Below, one piece after another: positions 32,621 through 41,335 of a DNA stretch of 64,000 nucleotides. The notes under the pieces were generated by a model that did not search any database, was not told the DNA's origin, and was given only the letters and a program-made list of their open reading frames with translations. Source of the stretch: Limimaricola sp964022235 (lineage in GTDB: Bacteria > Pseudomonadota > Alphaproteobacteria > Rhodobacterales > Rhodobacteraceae); NCBI RefSeq assembly GCF_964022235.1, contig NZ_CAXHZL010000009.1:1-64000 (forward strand), read 5' to 3'. The position numbers and the translations under genes were made by a program. How positions within the stretch are numbered: the stretch's first letter is position 1; each line of letters opens with the position of its first letter.

Positions 32621-34507
32621 TTGAAATCGGCTTACCGCACCGAGATCGACGGCTTTCGGGCGCTGGCCGTCCTCCCGGTCATCTCGTACCACGCGGCCAT
32701 CGGCCCGTTCTCCGGGGGCTTTGTCGGGGTCGATGTGTTCTTCGTCCTGTCAGGCTATCTGATCACGGGGCTGATCGTCGAAGACCTGGAGCAGGACCGG
32801 TTCTCGATCGTGCAGTTCTATGAGCGCCGCGCGCGGCGGCTTCTGCCCGCGCTCTGCCTCGTGCTCGTGATCTGCCTTCCCTTTGCCTGGGCATTGATGA
32901 TTCCCGAACAGCTCGCGGGATTCGCGCGCAGCCTGCTGGCAACCGGGCTTTTTGCCTCGAACATCCTGTTCTGGCGAGAGAGCGACTATTTCGGCCCCGC
33001 GGCAGAGGAGAAGCCGCTGCTACACACTTGGAGCCTCGGGGTTGAGGAGCAGTTCTATGTCCTGTTTCCCCTTTTGCTCATGCTGGTATGGCGCCATGGC
33101 GGGCGATCATGGATCCGCCCCATCCTCGCCGTGGCGGCACTGGCCAGCCTGCTGCTGAGCGAATGGGGGGCGCGGCATTACCCGGACGCCAACTTCTATC
33201 TGCTGCCCAGCCGGGGCTGGGAGCTTCTTGCCGGGGCTCTGTGCGCTCTTATGCCTTCGACGCGAAGCAGATGGGATGGTGTCGCGGCACTAATCGGCAT
33301 CGGCCTCGTTCTTGGGGCGATGCTGGCCTACGATTCCACCACGCCGTTTCCGTCGATCCATGCGCTCGTTCCCGTGGGAGGGACCGTTCTGATCCTGCGT
33401 TTTGCAGTGACCGGGACCTTCGTGGCGAAGTTGCTGTCCACGCGCCCCTTGGTGCTGATCGGCCTGATCAGCTACTCGGCCTACCTGTGGCATCAGCCGC
33501 TCATGGCCTTTGCCCGGCTGCAATGGTGGATTCCGCAAGGGTCGGGGCTGATGGCGGTGATGGCAGGGCTTTCGCTGGCGCTCGCCTACCCGACATGGCG
33601 TTTCGTGGAGGCCCCGTTCCGGGGGGCGCGCCCGCGCGCGCTTCCAGGTCGTCGCGCGCTTTTTGCCGGAAGTGGCGGTGTATTGGCCACCATGATCGCC
33701 TTGGGATCAATCGGACATCTGGCCAATGGTTTTCCCTCTCGCCTGCCGGACGGCTTTGAGGACTTCCATGCCGAGGGGCGCTTCGAGGCGATCCGCGCAG
33801 GTAGATGTCACTACAATCAGCAGCCGCCTCGTGCGGCGCTCGATCTGTTCGTCAGCGAATGGGATTGCCGTCCCAAGCGGCAAGCGGCCGGCCTGCCGCG
33901 GCTTGTGGTCTATGGTGACAGCCACGCGGCCGATGTGGCGATGGCATTGCGCAGTGCCGGGCTGGATCCCCTGCAGGTGGGGGGCATGGCGTGCCCTCTT
34001 CTCGAGGGCCGGGGCGGGCCACATTGCGACCCTTTGCTGAAGCTCTTTCTGGACGAAGTTCGCCCCGGGGACTGGATCCTGCTGGCCAACCGCTGTTCGC
34101 GTGATGAGCTCGAAGCCGAGTCTCTGCGTCGCGTTATCGATTTTTGGAGCCATCGCGGGGCTCGGGTTCTGCTGTTCTCTCCTTTGCCGGAGTTTACCCA
34201 CTATGAGAGGATCAGGGTGATGCGCCAAGCGGAGGGGCTTGCTGGGATGACGCCTGACTTCGGACCTGCGATACGGTTTGCCGAACAGATGCAGACCCTG
34301 GAGATGGGGGAGAGCTGGGCCGTCCTCGACAGTTGGACGCTGTTTTGCCCTGAAGGACAGGATTGCGGCGCTCACGGTCCTGAAGGGTTCTTGTATTTCG
34401 ACGCGGATCATCTCGCCCCAGCTGGCGCGGACCGGTTTGGGGCAAACCTGCGAGATGCCTTGATCGGCATGACTCATCACGCCACCGCGAGGGCCTCATT
34501 GCAGTGA
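32621..34507 (+). CDS. Acyltransferase 3 family O-acyltransferase with SGNH domain
   Basis: A 628-residue inner-membrane O-acetyltransferase (OafA/YrhL type). The N-terminal acyltransferase-3 domain of about 10 helices begins YRTEIDGFRALAVLPVISYH, then GVDVFFVLSGYLITGLIVED, YERRARRLLPAL and HTWSLGVEEQFYV. The C-terminal periplasmic SGNH hydrolase domain starts near VVYGDSHAADVAMAL (about 428-442). Such fusions transfer acetyl groups onto exported polysaccharides. The start is TTG at 32621 with GTGGGG upstream; no in-frame ATG lies before the conserved DGFRA motif. It is the first gene of a rightward set with the next two. Confidence 0.88.
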   Translation: MKSAYRTEIDGFRALAVLPVISYHAAIGPFSGGFVGVDVFFVLSGYLITGLIVEDLEQDRFSIVQFYERRARRLLPALCLVLVICLPFAWALMIPEQLAGFARSLLATGLFASNILFWRESDYFGPAAEEKPLLHTWSLGVEEQFYVLFPLLLMLVWRHGGRSWIRPILAVAALASLLLSEWGARHYPDANFYLLPSRGWELLAGALCALMPSTRSRWDGVAALIGIGLVLGAMLAYDSTTPFPSIHALVPVGGTVLILRFAVTGTFVAKLLSTRPLVLIGLISYSAYLWHQPLMAFARLQWWIPQGSGLMAVMAGLSLALAYPTWRFVEAPFRGARPRALPGRRALFAGSGGVLATMIALGSIGHLANGFPSRLPDGFEDFHAEGRFEAIRAGRCHYNQQPPRAALDLFVSEWDCRPKRQAAGLPRLVVYGDSHAADVAMALRSAGLDPLQVGGMACPLLEGRGGPHCDPLLKLFLDEVRPGDWILLANRCSRDELEAESLRRVIDFWSHRGARVLLFSPLPEFTHYERIRVMRQAEGLAGMTPDFGPAIRFAEQMQTLEMGESWAVLDSWTLFCPEGQDCGAHGPEGFLYFDADHLAPAGADRFGANLRDALIGMTHHATARASLQ

Positions 34508-34552
34508 AGAAGGCGGCGGGATAAAGCCGGGGCGAACTCAAGGATATTCGCC

Positions 34553-35842
34553 ATGCGTCTGATATTGCGCCTGCTTTTGACGATCAGTGTGGTGATGATG
34601 ATCGCGGTCGTCGCCCTGGGCGTTTCGAGAAGCCCAATTGCCGCGCCGAATGCTGCACCGACAGGGCAGGACGTGACGCTGGCTCGTGGCCTGCTCCACC
34701 AACTGCGCCGCCTGAGCAACGAGACCGGCGGCGGCACGCTGGAGGTGCCGATCGAGGCGCTGCGAGGCAGTTTGCGAATGGGTGGGCAGATCGTCCCGGG
34801 CTTCCGGGGCCAAGCTGAGATCATGAACGGCGATCTCGTGCTCGACGGGGCCATCCCGGTGCCGGGCACGCAGGAGCGGCTCTGGATCAACCTGCGCGCC
34901 GAGGTGCCACCTTTTGAGGGGGCACCGAAGATCGCAGCTTTGCAAGTCGGGCGGATCCACTTGCCAGAGAGCTTCGCCTTGGCTCTGTTGCAGACAGGCG
35001 CGCGCGTCGTACTCGGGGCAGACGCCAGCAGACAGGCATTCGACGCCGTTCAGGGCCTGTCCATTTTGGATGACACGATCCTCGCCGAACTCAAGCTCGA
35101 CAGCGAGGGGCGCGGCAAGATCACGGGTCAGGCGCTGGCCGCCTTGCGAGGGAGCGGCATGCCGGACCCCGGTCGGATTGCCCGTGATTACGTGGCGATT
35201 CGAGATGCAATCGAAGCGGGCGTGCTGCCGACCAGCGGAAGCTTCACCCCCTACCTGAAATTCGCACTGGATCGCGCTACGCGAGACACCACCGGCGCGA
35301 GTTCGGCAGACGGATACACGTCGGCAATCTTTGCTTTGGCGAAGGCTTGCGGCGCGAATGACCTCTCGCTCTTTGCAGGGGGCCTGGTCGACCCGGCTGA
35401 GTTGCAAGGGCGGGACTGGACCCGCAGTTGCGACGGCATCACGCTGCGGGGGCGCACAGATACGCGCCGGCATTTCGTGACGGCGGCCGCGCTACAGGCG
35501 GCGAGCAACAGGGGCGTGTCCGTGTCGATCGGTGAGTTCAAGGAACTCTTCGATTCCGTCGAAGAGGCCAACGGTTTCGATTTCACGGACATCGCAGCCA
35601 ACAACTCGGGCATCCGTTTCTCGCAGCGGGTAATCGCGACACCGACCGCCGACTGGGCGCAACTGATCGCGACCTTGGATGGAGAGGACGACTTCATCGT
35701 GACGATCGACGACCTCCCCGGGCGTCTTCCGGCCGCGGAGTTCGCCGCACGTTTCGGTTCGGTGGGCGAAGAGCGCTATGACCGGCAACTTGCCGTCATC
35801 GAACATCGCATAGATGCCTTGAAACTGCACAAAGGCTCTTAA
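34553..35842 (+). CDS. Membrane-anchored conserved hypothetical protein
   Basis: A 429-residue protein with an N-terminal membrane helix (LILRLLLTISVVMMIAVVALGV) and a large periplasmic body. Conserved-looking stretches are LWINLRAEVPPFEGAPKIAA, ALDRATRDTTGAS, HFVTAAALQAASNRGVSVSI, and GFDFTDIAANNSGIRFSQR. I do not recognise a named family. The Tyr/Asp-rich end (ERYDRQLAVIEHRIDAL) suggests a helical C-terminus. It follows the O-acyltransferase by 45 bases on the same strand and precedes a DUF5672 gene, so a role in polysaccharide modification or release is possible from context only. Confidence 0.7.
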   Translation: MRLILRLLLTISVVMMIAVVALGVSRSPIAAPNAAPTGQDVTLARGLLHQLRRLSNETGGGTLEVPIEALRGSLRMGGQIVPGFRGQAEIMNGDLVLDGAIPVPGTQERLWINLRAEVPPFEGAPKIAALQVGRIHLPESFALALLQTGARVVLGADASRQAFDAVQGLSILDDTILAELKLDSEGRGKITGQALAALRGSGMPDPGRIARDYVAIRDAIEAGVLPTSGSFTPYLKFALDRATRDTTGASSADGYTSAIFALAKACGANDLSLFAGGLVDPAELQGRDWTRSCDGITLRGRTDTRRHFVTAAALQAASNRGVSVSIGEFKELFDSVEEANGFDFTDIAANNSGIRFSQRVIATPTADWAQLIATLDGEDDFIVTIDDLPGRLPAAEFAARFGSVGEERYDRQLAVIEHRIDALKLHKGS

Positions 35843-35903
35843 CAGTTTCTAAACCTAACCCCGATCAAATACCTGATAGCTCACGTTTGGGTTGAGCGGT
35901 GCC

Positions 35904-36899
35904 ATGGGCTTTGGTTCGGGGATTTGCATGATCAGCGTTTTCCACAAGGATGTTCCCGGAAAATCCACGGCGCGGAGCCTACTCGATATGACCGACGCCG
36001 GTGGCAACGCGATCCGTGACGGCTTGGCGAGTTTCTACAATGATTATCGCCAGAATCGCACCGAGATCCTTGCGCCGGACTTCGCCGCGTCGGCTAGAAT
36101 CGTCGAGGCGATGGCCGAGGCCCCGCCTGAGCCTGAGAACGAAGTGGTCGGCCTGATTGTGGAGACTCGCAAGCATCCGAACCTTGAGATCGTGGTTCAG
36201 GAAGCCTGCGAGATGCTGAATGTACCAGTGCGGCTCATTTGTGGCGACTCAAACCATGAATTCATTCTCAAAAGCCGGATTGGTCGACTGATCGAAGAAG
36301 GCAAGGTTCGCCTTGATGTGCTTCGCGATCTGCGTTTCGATCGGCATGTATATAATGGCCTGTTCCTGACACCGGCATTTTGGGCGTTGTTCGAAAAAAT
36401 TAACAAGGTCCTCGTATTCCAGACCGATTGTGTCTTTTGTCGCAACAGTGATTACACGCTCAAAGATTTCATGCATTTCGATTATATCGGCTCGATGTGG
36501 CGGGCCGAGCGCAAGGCACAAATATCCTTTGCCGGTGGCAATGGCGGCTTGAGTTTGCGTGACCCCAGGGCCGCGATCAAATGCCTCGAGACCTTTCCTC
36601 CTGCGCAATGGCCGGCCTCGGAGGACAAGTACTTCGCGTTCCATCTGGAGTTGATCGGAGCGAAGGTCGCTTCTCACCGCGAGAGCAGCCGCTTCGGCTC
36701 CGAGCGCTGGTTCCTGCATCGCAGCTTTGGTGCGCACAACGTTGCGGTGATGTATGCGACGCATCTTGCCGATTTCCTGGAATACTGCCCTAGCGGTGCG
36801 CGCATCATGGGGCAGAAAAAACCCAACCTGAGCTTGCGCAAACGCATGCGGATGCGTGTCAATAAGCTGTTCCTGCGAGCCTACCTCCGACTGCGCTGA
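35904..36899 (+). CDS. DUF5672 family protein (glycosyltransferase-like)
   Basis: A protein of about 331 residues resembling DUF5672. The pattern NKVLVFQTDCVFCRNSDYTL followed by FDYIGSMW and AGGNGGLSLRD is the family's core. It looks like the DxD-like and acceptor loops of GT-A glycosyltransferases, though no activity is established. The C-terminus is strongly basic (LSLRKRMRMRVNKLFLRAYL), perhaps membrane-associating. The start is uncertain: ATG 35904 is listed, but ATG 35928, after CGGGGATT, is equally possible. Its end overlaps the convergent rhomboid gene by 19 bases. It is likely part of the polysaccharide-decorating group. Confidence 0.75.
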   Translation: MGFGSGICMISVFHKDVPGKSTARSLLDMTDAGGNAIRDGLASFYNDYRQNRTEILAPDFAASARIVEAMAEAPPEPENEVVGLIVETRKHPNLEIVVQEACEMLNVPVRLICGDSNHEFILKSRIGRLIEEGKVRLDVLRDLRFDRHVYNGLFLTPAFWALFEKINKVLVFQTDCVFCRNSDYTLKDFMHFDYIGSMWRAERKAQISFAGGNGGLSLRDPRAAIKCLETFPPAQWPASEDKYFAFHLELIGAKVASHRESSRFGSERWFLHRSFGAHNVAVMYATHLADFLEYCPSGARIMGQKKPNLSLRKRMRMRVNKLFLRAYLRLR

Positions 36900-37552
36900 C
36901 CGCGTCGCGTGTCGAGCCACTTCGCGGAAAACCAGCCGCCAACCATGCCACCGACATGCGCCTCCCAAGCGAGTTCGCCGCCGATCAGCCACCATTGCAG
37001 CAGATTCAGCGCCAGCAGACCGGCAAACAATAAAGCCGCGCCGCGTCGGGATGTGCGTTCCCAGTAGAACCATGCGGCGGCCAGTCCGTAAACGGCCCCC
37101 GAGGCACCGATCATCGGTCGCACGCTCTCCGACAAAAGAACGAAGCCGAGCGCCCCCGTCAGGGACGAGACCCCGGCGATGAGGAGAAGACCTGCCCGTC
37201 CGGCATGGCGGCCGCTTCGAGGGGCGAAGGCCAGCAGGCCGGCAATGTTTCCCGAGAGGTGCAGCAGGCCGGTGTGCACCAGCGCGTAGCTGAAGAACAT
37301 CGTCAGGGCCTGGCCGGAAAAGTTCGGCTGCCAGTTGCCTAGCAGGCCCCGCCAAAGCGCCGCATAGCTGTAAGTGAGAGGCCGCCAATGCGGGCTCCCG
37401 ATCAGCCGGGCATCGGCGAGCTGCAAGACGAGTTCCACCACCGCGATCGGCAGGCAGAGCACGAAAAGCGTGAAGCCGATATGGCGAGGCATCTTGCGCA
37501 ACCGTGTGACGGCAAGGCGGGGCGGCGCACGGTGCTGCAACAGAAACCTCAT
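36881..37552 (-). CDS. Rhomboid family intramembrane serine protease
   Basis: An inner-membrane protease of about 223 residues with six helices. The catalytic Ser is in GASGAVYGLAAAWF and the catalytic His in AHVGGMVGGWF. The oxyanion-side motif HTGLLHLSGNIAGL is also present. Rhomboids cleave membrane-spanning helices; a sub-branch (rhombosortase) processes GlyGly-CTERM proteins, but I saw no such protein here, and the VPLPA-CTERM signals belong to exosortase. Start uncertain: ATG 37552 is listed, while ATG 37492 would give 203 residues. It diverges from the spike-base gene with a 42-base gap. Confidence 0.85.
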   Translation of the reverse strand: MRFLLQHRAPPRLAVTRLRKMPRHIGFTLFVLCLPIAVVELVLQLADARLIGSPHWRPLTYSYAALWRGLLGNWQPNFSGQALTMFFSYALVHTGLLHLSGNIAGLLAFAPRSGRHAGRAGLLLIAGVSSLTGALGFVLLSESVRPMIGASGAVYGLAAAWFYWERTSRRGAALLFAGLLALNLLQWWLIGGELAWEAHVGGMVGGWFSAKWLDTRRGQRSRR

Positions 37553-37594
37553 CCCGATGCCGCATCTTGGGGCGGTGTTGGCAAGGAGGTCAGA

Positions 37595-37855
37595 ATGCAC
37601 GATCCGTTCGATAAGCACCAGTCGGGGCTGGAAAGTCCGCCCACCCGCCTGTTCCAGATCCAACCCGATGACGCGACCGATCTGCCGCAGGCGACGCGCG
37701 CTCTGAATGCCGCACAGGGCGGCGCGGTGCGGGTCACCTCGGTTGCGGGTGACGTGGCGACGCTGCATATCGCCGCCGGATGCGCCTTTCCGGTTCGGGT
37801 TCGTCGGGTCTGGGCCACCGGCACCACGGCCACCGGTCTCGTGGGGCTCGGCTGA
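37595..37855 (+). CDS. GTA head-spike base-like protein (Rcc01079-type)
   Basis: An 86-residue protein with the pattern of the GTA spike base family: DPFDKHQSGLESPPTRLFQI, then DATDLPQATRALNAAQGGAV, ending PVRVRRVWATGTTATGLVGL. In Rhodobacter capsulatus the homologue forms the base of the head spike of the gene transfer agent and is paired with a carbohydrate-binding spike tip. The ribosome site AAGGAGGTCAGA is excellent. The stop overlaps the start of the next gene (TGATG at 37853-37857), so the two are translationally coupled. No capsid, portal or terminase genes are present in the window. Confidence 0.75.
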   Translation: MHDPFDKHQSGLESPPTRLFQIQPDDATDLPQATRALNAAQGGAVRVTSVAGDVATLHIAAGCAFPVRVRRVWATGTTATGLVGLG

Positions 37856-39636
37856 TGCGGCTCACGACCGGGCTAGGGCTCGGGCCGAGCGTGGTCGTAG
37901 GCAGCCTGAACCTGCCGCGGCCGACTCACGTCTTCCTCGTTGCGGGTCAATCGAACGCGACGGACCTGGGCCCCTGGGACGAGGGGCCGGATTGGCCCGA
38001 GGCGGCGTTCCAGTTGCAGCGCTGGTCACCGCTCGATCCGGTGGACCAGCAGCCGGCTGCGAACCTCGTTGCCGCAGGCCAAGCGCGGATCGTCGCGCCC
38101 TCGCGCCCGTTGCAGCACCATTTCCGCACCCGACCAGAACATTTCGGCTGGAGCCTGCAATTCGCGATCGATTATCTCGCGGATCGCCCGGGCGTCGACC
38201 TGCTGCTGGTTCCTGCCGCGCGGGGTGGGACCGGTTTTGTTGATGATCGCTGGAACCCCGGCGACGATCTCTACGTCGATGCGGTCTCGAGGGCGAACCG
38301 GGCCATGGCCCTTGCGGCAAATTCCGTGTTCGGTGGCATACTGTGGCATCAGGGCGAGGCCGAGACCGGGAGTGCAACCTCCGCCGATGCGCATGCCAGC
38401 CGGCTTGATGCGCTGATCGCCGGGCTTCGGCGCGACATAGCCGCGGCCGGGCCGACGACTCCCTTTTTGCTCGGCGGGATGGTTCCGGAATGGGTCGCCA
38501 AGGATGCGCTTCGGCAGCAGGTGCAGGCGCAGATCGAGGCCACGCCGGATCGTGTGGCACATGCGGCCTATGTCGAGACGTCGGCGACGGCACCGGACCA
38601 GGTCGGCGGGGTGCATTTCGACGCAGCGTCCTTGCGGCTTCTGGGCGCGCGATATGCCCAAGCGCTTGGCGCGGCGGCGGTCAATGTGGCCGCGGCACCG
38701 GGTCAGGTGACTGATCTTCGCCTGACGCCCGGCGACGGCCAGATTGCACTGAGCTGGTCGCAACCACCGATGAACCGCAGCGCGATCACGGATTACCTCG
38801 TCGAGGTGACGTCGGATGGGGGCGAGACTTGGTCGGTGCTGTCGGAGGGGGACGGCCCCGACGCGGGCCGTGTCCATGCGGGCCTCATCAACGGGACGCG
38901 CTACGGCTACCGGGTCACGGCGGTGAACGCGGCTGGACCGGGCCAAGTCAGCGGGATCGAGAGCGAAACACCGACCGCGAGTGCGCCCGAGGCGGCCGAA
39001 GCGGATGCCCGGGGCCATTGGTTTTTCGGGGCCGACAACGCCACCGATGCCGACATGTTGACGGGGCAGGTCCTCACTGCCAATGGCGCGGCGCCGCAGC
39101 GTGGTTCGAGTTTCCTGACGATCTCGGGGCAGGGGAATGGCCTGCTGTCATCGGTTTCGGACAACGCGGCGATCACCATGGTATTCGTGGTGCGCAAGCC
39201 CGGTAACGTCAACGCCATCCTCGGCGGCACGTTGAACCGGGGGGCGAGTCCAACGCCTTCAGGAGCGAGCCCTTACTTCGCCTCGGCCAGCCTTTCCGTC
39301 AACAATCATGGGGGGGCGGGCAATGTCTCGCTCGACTCGAATGCGCCGGCCAATGCGTGGCTGTTCATCGCCGTGTCGCTGGATGCGACGGGCACGCGGG
39401 TCTACTTCGAAGGCGGAGCGGTCAACCGGGTCAATACGGGCACGACGTCCCGCGGCCCGGTCTCGCCACGCGCGGTGGCGCTCGGCGACGTGCACTTTGA
39501 TTCCACGGCCTTTACCGGCGCGGTCGATTTTGCCGAAATGGTCGTCTGGCACTCGGCCAAGACCCTGAGCGAAATCGAGGCGATCTACGAGCGGAGCAAG
39601 ACCCGCCTCGCGGCGCGTGGCATCGATCTCGCCTGA
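37855..39636 (+). CDS. SGNH sialate-O-acetylesterase-like protein with FN3 and LamG-like domains (candidate spike tip)
   Basis: A 593-residue protein without a signal peptide. Residues about 20-280 form a SASA/SGNH esterase domain (THVFLVAGQSNATDLGPWDE with the nucleophile Ser, GILWHQGEAET, and a terminal GGVHFDAASLRLLGARYAQA). About 285-385 is a fibronectin type III domain (QIALSWSQPP, NGTRYGYRVTAVNAAGPGQV). About 390-593 is a concanavalin/LamG-like lectin fold (ANAWLFIAVSLDATGTRVYF). Coupling to the spike-base gene suggests a carbohydrate-binding and deacetylating spike tip of a GTA or phage-like particle. A cytoplasmic or otherwise exported esterase is the alternative. Confidence 0.75.
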   Translation: MRLTTGLGLGPSVVVGSLNLPRPTHVFLVAGQSNATDLGPWDEGPDWPEAAFQLQRWSPLDPVDQQPAANLVAAGQARIVAPSRPLQHHFRTRPEHFGWSLQFAIDYLADRPGVDLLLVPAARGGTGFVDDRWNPGDDLYVDAVSRANRAMALAANSVFGGILWHQGEAETGSATSADAHASRLDALIAGLRRDIAAAGPTTPFLLGGMVPEWVAKDALRQQVQAQIEATPDRVAHAAYVETSATAPDQVGGVHFDAASLRLLGARYAQALGAAAVNVAAAPGQVTDLRLTPGDGQIALSWSQPPMNRSAITDYLVEVTSDGGETWSVLSEGDGPDAGRVHAGLINGTRYGYRVTAVNAAGPGQVSGIESETPTASAPEAAEADARGHWFFGADNATDADMLTGQVLTANGAAPQRGSSFLTISGQGNGLLSSVSDNAAITMVFVVRKPGNVNAILGGTLNRGASPTPSGASPYFASASLSVNNHGGAGNVSLDSNAPANAWLFIAVSLDATGTRVYFEGGAVNRVNTGTTSRGPVSPRAVALGDVHFDSTAFTGAVDFAEMVVWHSAKTLSEIEAIYERSKTRLAARGIDLA

Positions 39637-39638
39637 GA

Positions 39639-41231
39639 TCACTCCGGTACGAAACGAGGCAGTTTGGGCAGGACGTCTTGCATGATGCCGCGCAGGCGAG
39701 CATCGGCATCAGCTTCGCTCTCCTCTTCGCCAATCGGCGTTACGAACCGTACCAGCGCGCCGTCGGTGCGCTGGCGCACCAGCCCGTCATAAAGCACCAT
39801 GGCCTTGGCGTAGACATCGTTCGTCATGCGCTGTCCGCGCTGTTCGAACCAGTAGTAGACCAGCTGTTTCGACAGGCCCTTCTGGATGATCGCGCGGTTC
39901 AGCTCGAACGTCCCATAGACGGTGTCGGGGAAGGCGACCTCGTGCTTGTCAAAGCTGTAGACCTCCCAACCGCCCACGGGCAGGCAAACCTCGGGCGAAT
40001 GAATCCCCTCGCCATGCGTCTGGTCGTCGTAGAAGGCGCTGAAAAAGTGCACGTATTCCGGCGCGTCGGGGTCGTAATAGCTGATGTTGGCGTAGTCGTC
40101 GGCGCCGAGCACTTGCTCGACGGCGGGGTCGAGCGGGGTATGCGCGCCGCTCCAGTCGCCGATGGTGCGCGGGAACAGGTCAAAGTTGTCGCGCGGCACC
40201 ATCACCGCTTCGGGTCGCGGTGCCAGAACGAAGGTGAGGCCGACGGTGATGCACAGCAAGGCGGCAGCAATCAGGCCGAGGCCCGAACGCATGCCGGGCA
40301 GGCGCGCGAGCATCGGGCCGAGACCGTTTATGTCCAGATCGATCGCCTCGGAGAGGGGCAGGGGGTTGCGCTGCGTGCGCTGCAACACGACCGCCAGCAG
40401 GAACAGGATCCCGACGCAGCCGAGGAAGATCACCCAGCCTTCGAAGAAGTGCATGAACCCTTCGGCCTGTTCGATGCCATAGCGGTTCACGAGCACGCCG
40501 ACGACGCCGATCCGGAACGAATTCATCAGCACGGTGAGCGGCGCGGCAGCGATCAACAACAGCGCCTTGTGCCACAGCGGGCCGCGATAGAGGATCGCGA
40601 AGAGGTACGAAAAGCTCAGGATTGGAAAGAGATATCGCAGACCCGAACAGGCCTCGGCCACCTGCAGCTTGTAGACGCCGAGGTCGATGATGTTGCCTTC
40701 GAGATAGACCGGCACGCCAGCGAGGGCCACGAACCACACGCCCAGCTCGGAGCTGACCCCCTGCAGGAAGATGTTCATCTTCCAGTAGATGATCTGCGGC
40801 AGCGGCAGCATGAAGACGAGGTGCAGCACCGGCAATTGATGACGACGTCCACGGCTCCAGCCCATGCAGGTCAGAACCACGCCGCCGGTCCATATGATGA
40901 AGCCGTAGGTGATGATGTCGGGGATGCGCGCGAGGTTGCCAAACACGCCGATCGTCAGGCCGAGCGCCACGACCACGATACCGGGCCAGCGGATCATCGA
41001 GGTGTCTGGTTGATGCGGCGTGTCTCGCAACTCCCGCAAAAAGAGATAGAGCGAGATCAGCGGGATCAGGGGTCCATGGCTGTATTCCGGCGTGCTCCAA
41101 GCATAGGCCAAAGACTCCAGCCCGAGCCAGAACACCGGAACGGCCCCGGCCACCAGCAACAAAAACCACATAAAACCAAGGCCCTTGCCGCGACTTGCGG
41201 AAAGGGTCGAGGCGGTGCTGGCGTCGGTCAT
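39639..41231 (-). CDS. xrtD: VPLPA-CTERM-specific exosortase XrtD with EpsI domain
   Basis: A transpeptidase-like membrane protease of 530 residues that processes VPLPA-CTERM sorting signals. The exosortase domain (about 20-290, eight helices) carries the catalytic triad candidates Cys195 in AEACSGLRYLFP, Arg240 in NSFRIGVVG and His261 in GFMHFFEGW. Residues about 305-530 are a fused EpsI domain (FDLFPRTIGDW, ICLPVGGW-like EVCLPVGGW, LVYYWFEQRG), as in the XrtA/XrtD architecture. Two substrates, at 27007-27714 and 50564-51292, lie in the window. It is the last gene of the leftward export operon and stops 2 bases from the convergent esterase gene. Confidence 0.92.
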   Translation of the reverse strand: MTDASTASTLSASRGKGLGFMWFLLLVAGAVPVFWLGLESLAYAWSTPEYSHGPLIPLISLYLFLRELRDTPHQPDTSMIRWPGIVVVALGLTIGVFGNLARIPDIITYGFIIWTGGVVLTCMGWSRGRRHQLPVLHLVFMLPLPQIIYWKMNIFLQGVSSELGVWFVALAGVPVYLEGNIIDLGVYKLQVAEACSGLRYLFPILSFSYLFAILYRGPLWHKALLLIAAAPLTVLMNSFRIGVVGVLVNRYGIEQAEGFMHFFEGWVIFLGCVGILFLLAVVLQRTQRNPLPLSEAIDLDINGLGPMLARLPGMRSGLGLIAAALLCITVGLTFVLAPRPEAVMVPRDNFDLFPRTIGDWSGAHTPLDPAVEQVLGADDYANISYYDPDAPEYVHFFSAFYDDQTHGEGIHSPEVCLPVGGWEVYSFDKHEVAFPDTVYGTFELNRAIIQKGLSKQLVYYWFEQRGQRMTNDVYAKAMVLYDGLVRQRTDGALVRFVTPIGEEESEADADARLRGIMQDVLPKLPRFVPE

Positions 41232-41335
41232 GGAACGATCCTTGGGCGAAACACTATCATCACTGGCATCGGCTGCATCATAGCAGCCGACGCAGCGAGC
41301 GCAGCCGGATTCTGACGTGATGGTTGAGGCCGCAC

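Noticed and set aside
36881..37552. Rhomboid protein as rhombosortase
   Set aside because: No GlyGly-CTERM substrate was seen; the sorting signals here are VPLPA-CTERM, handled by exosortase.
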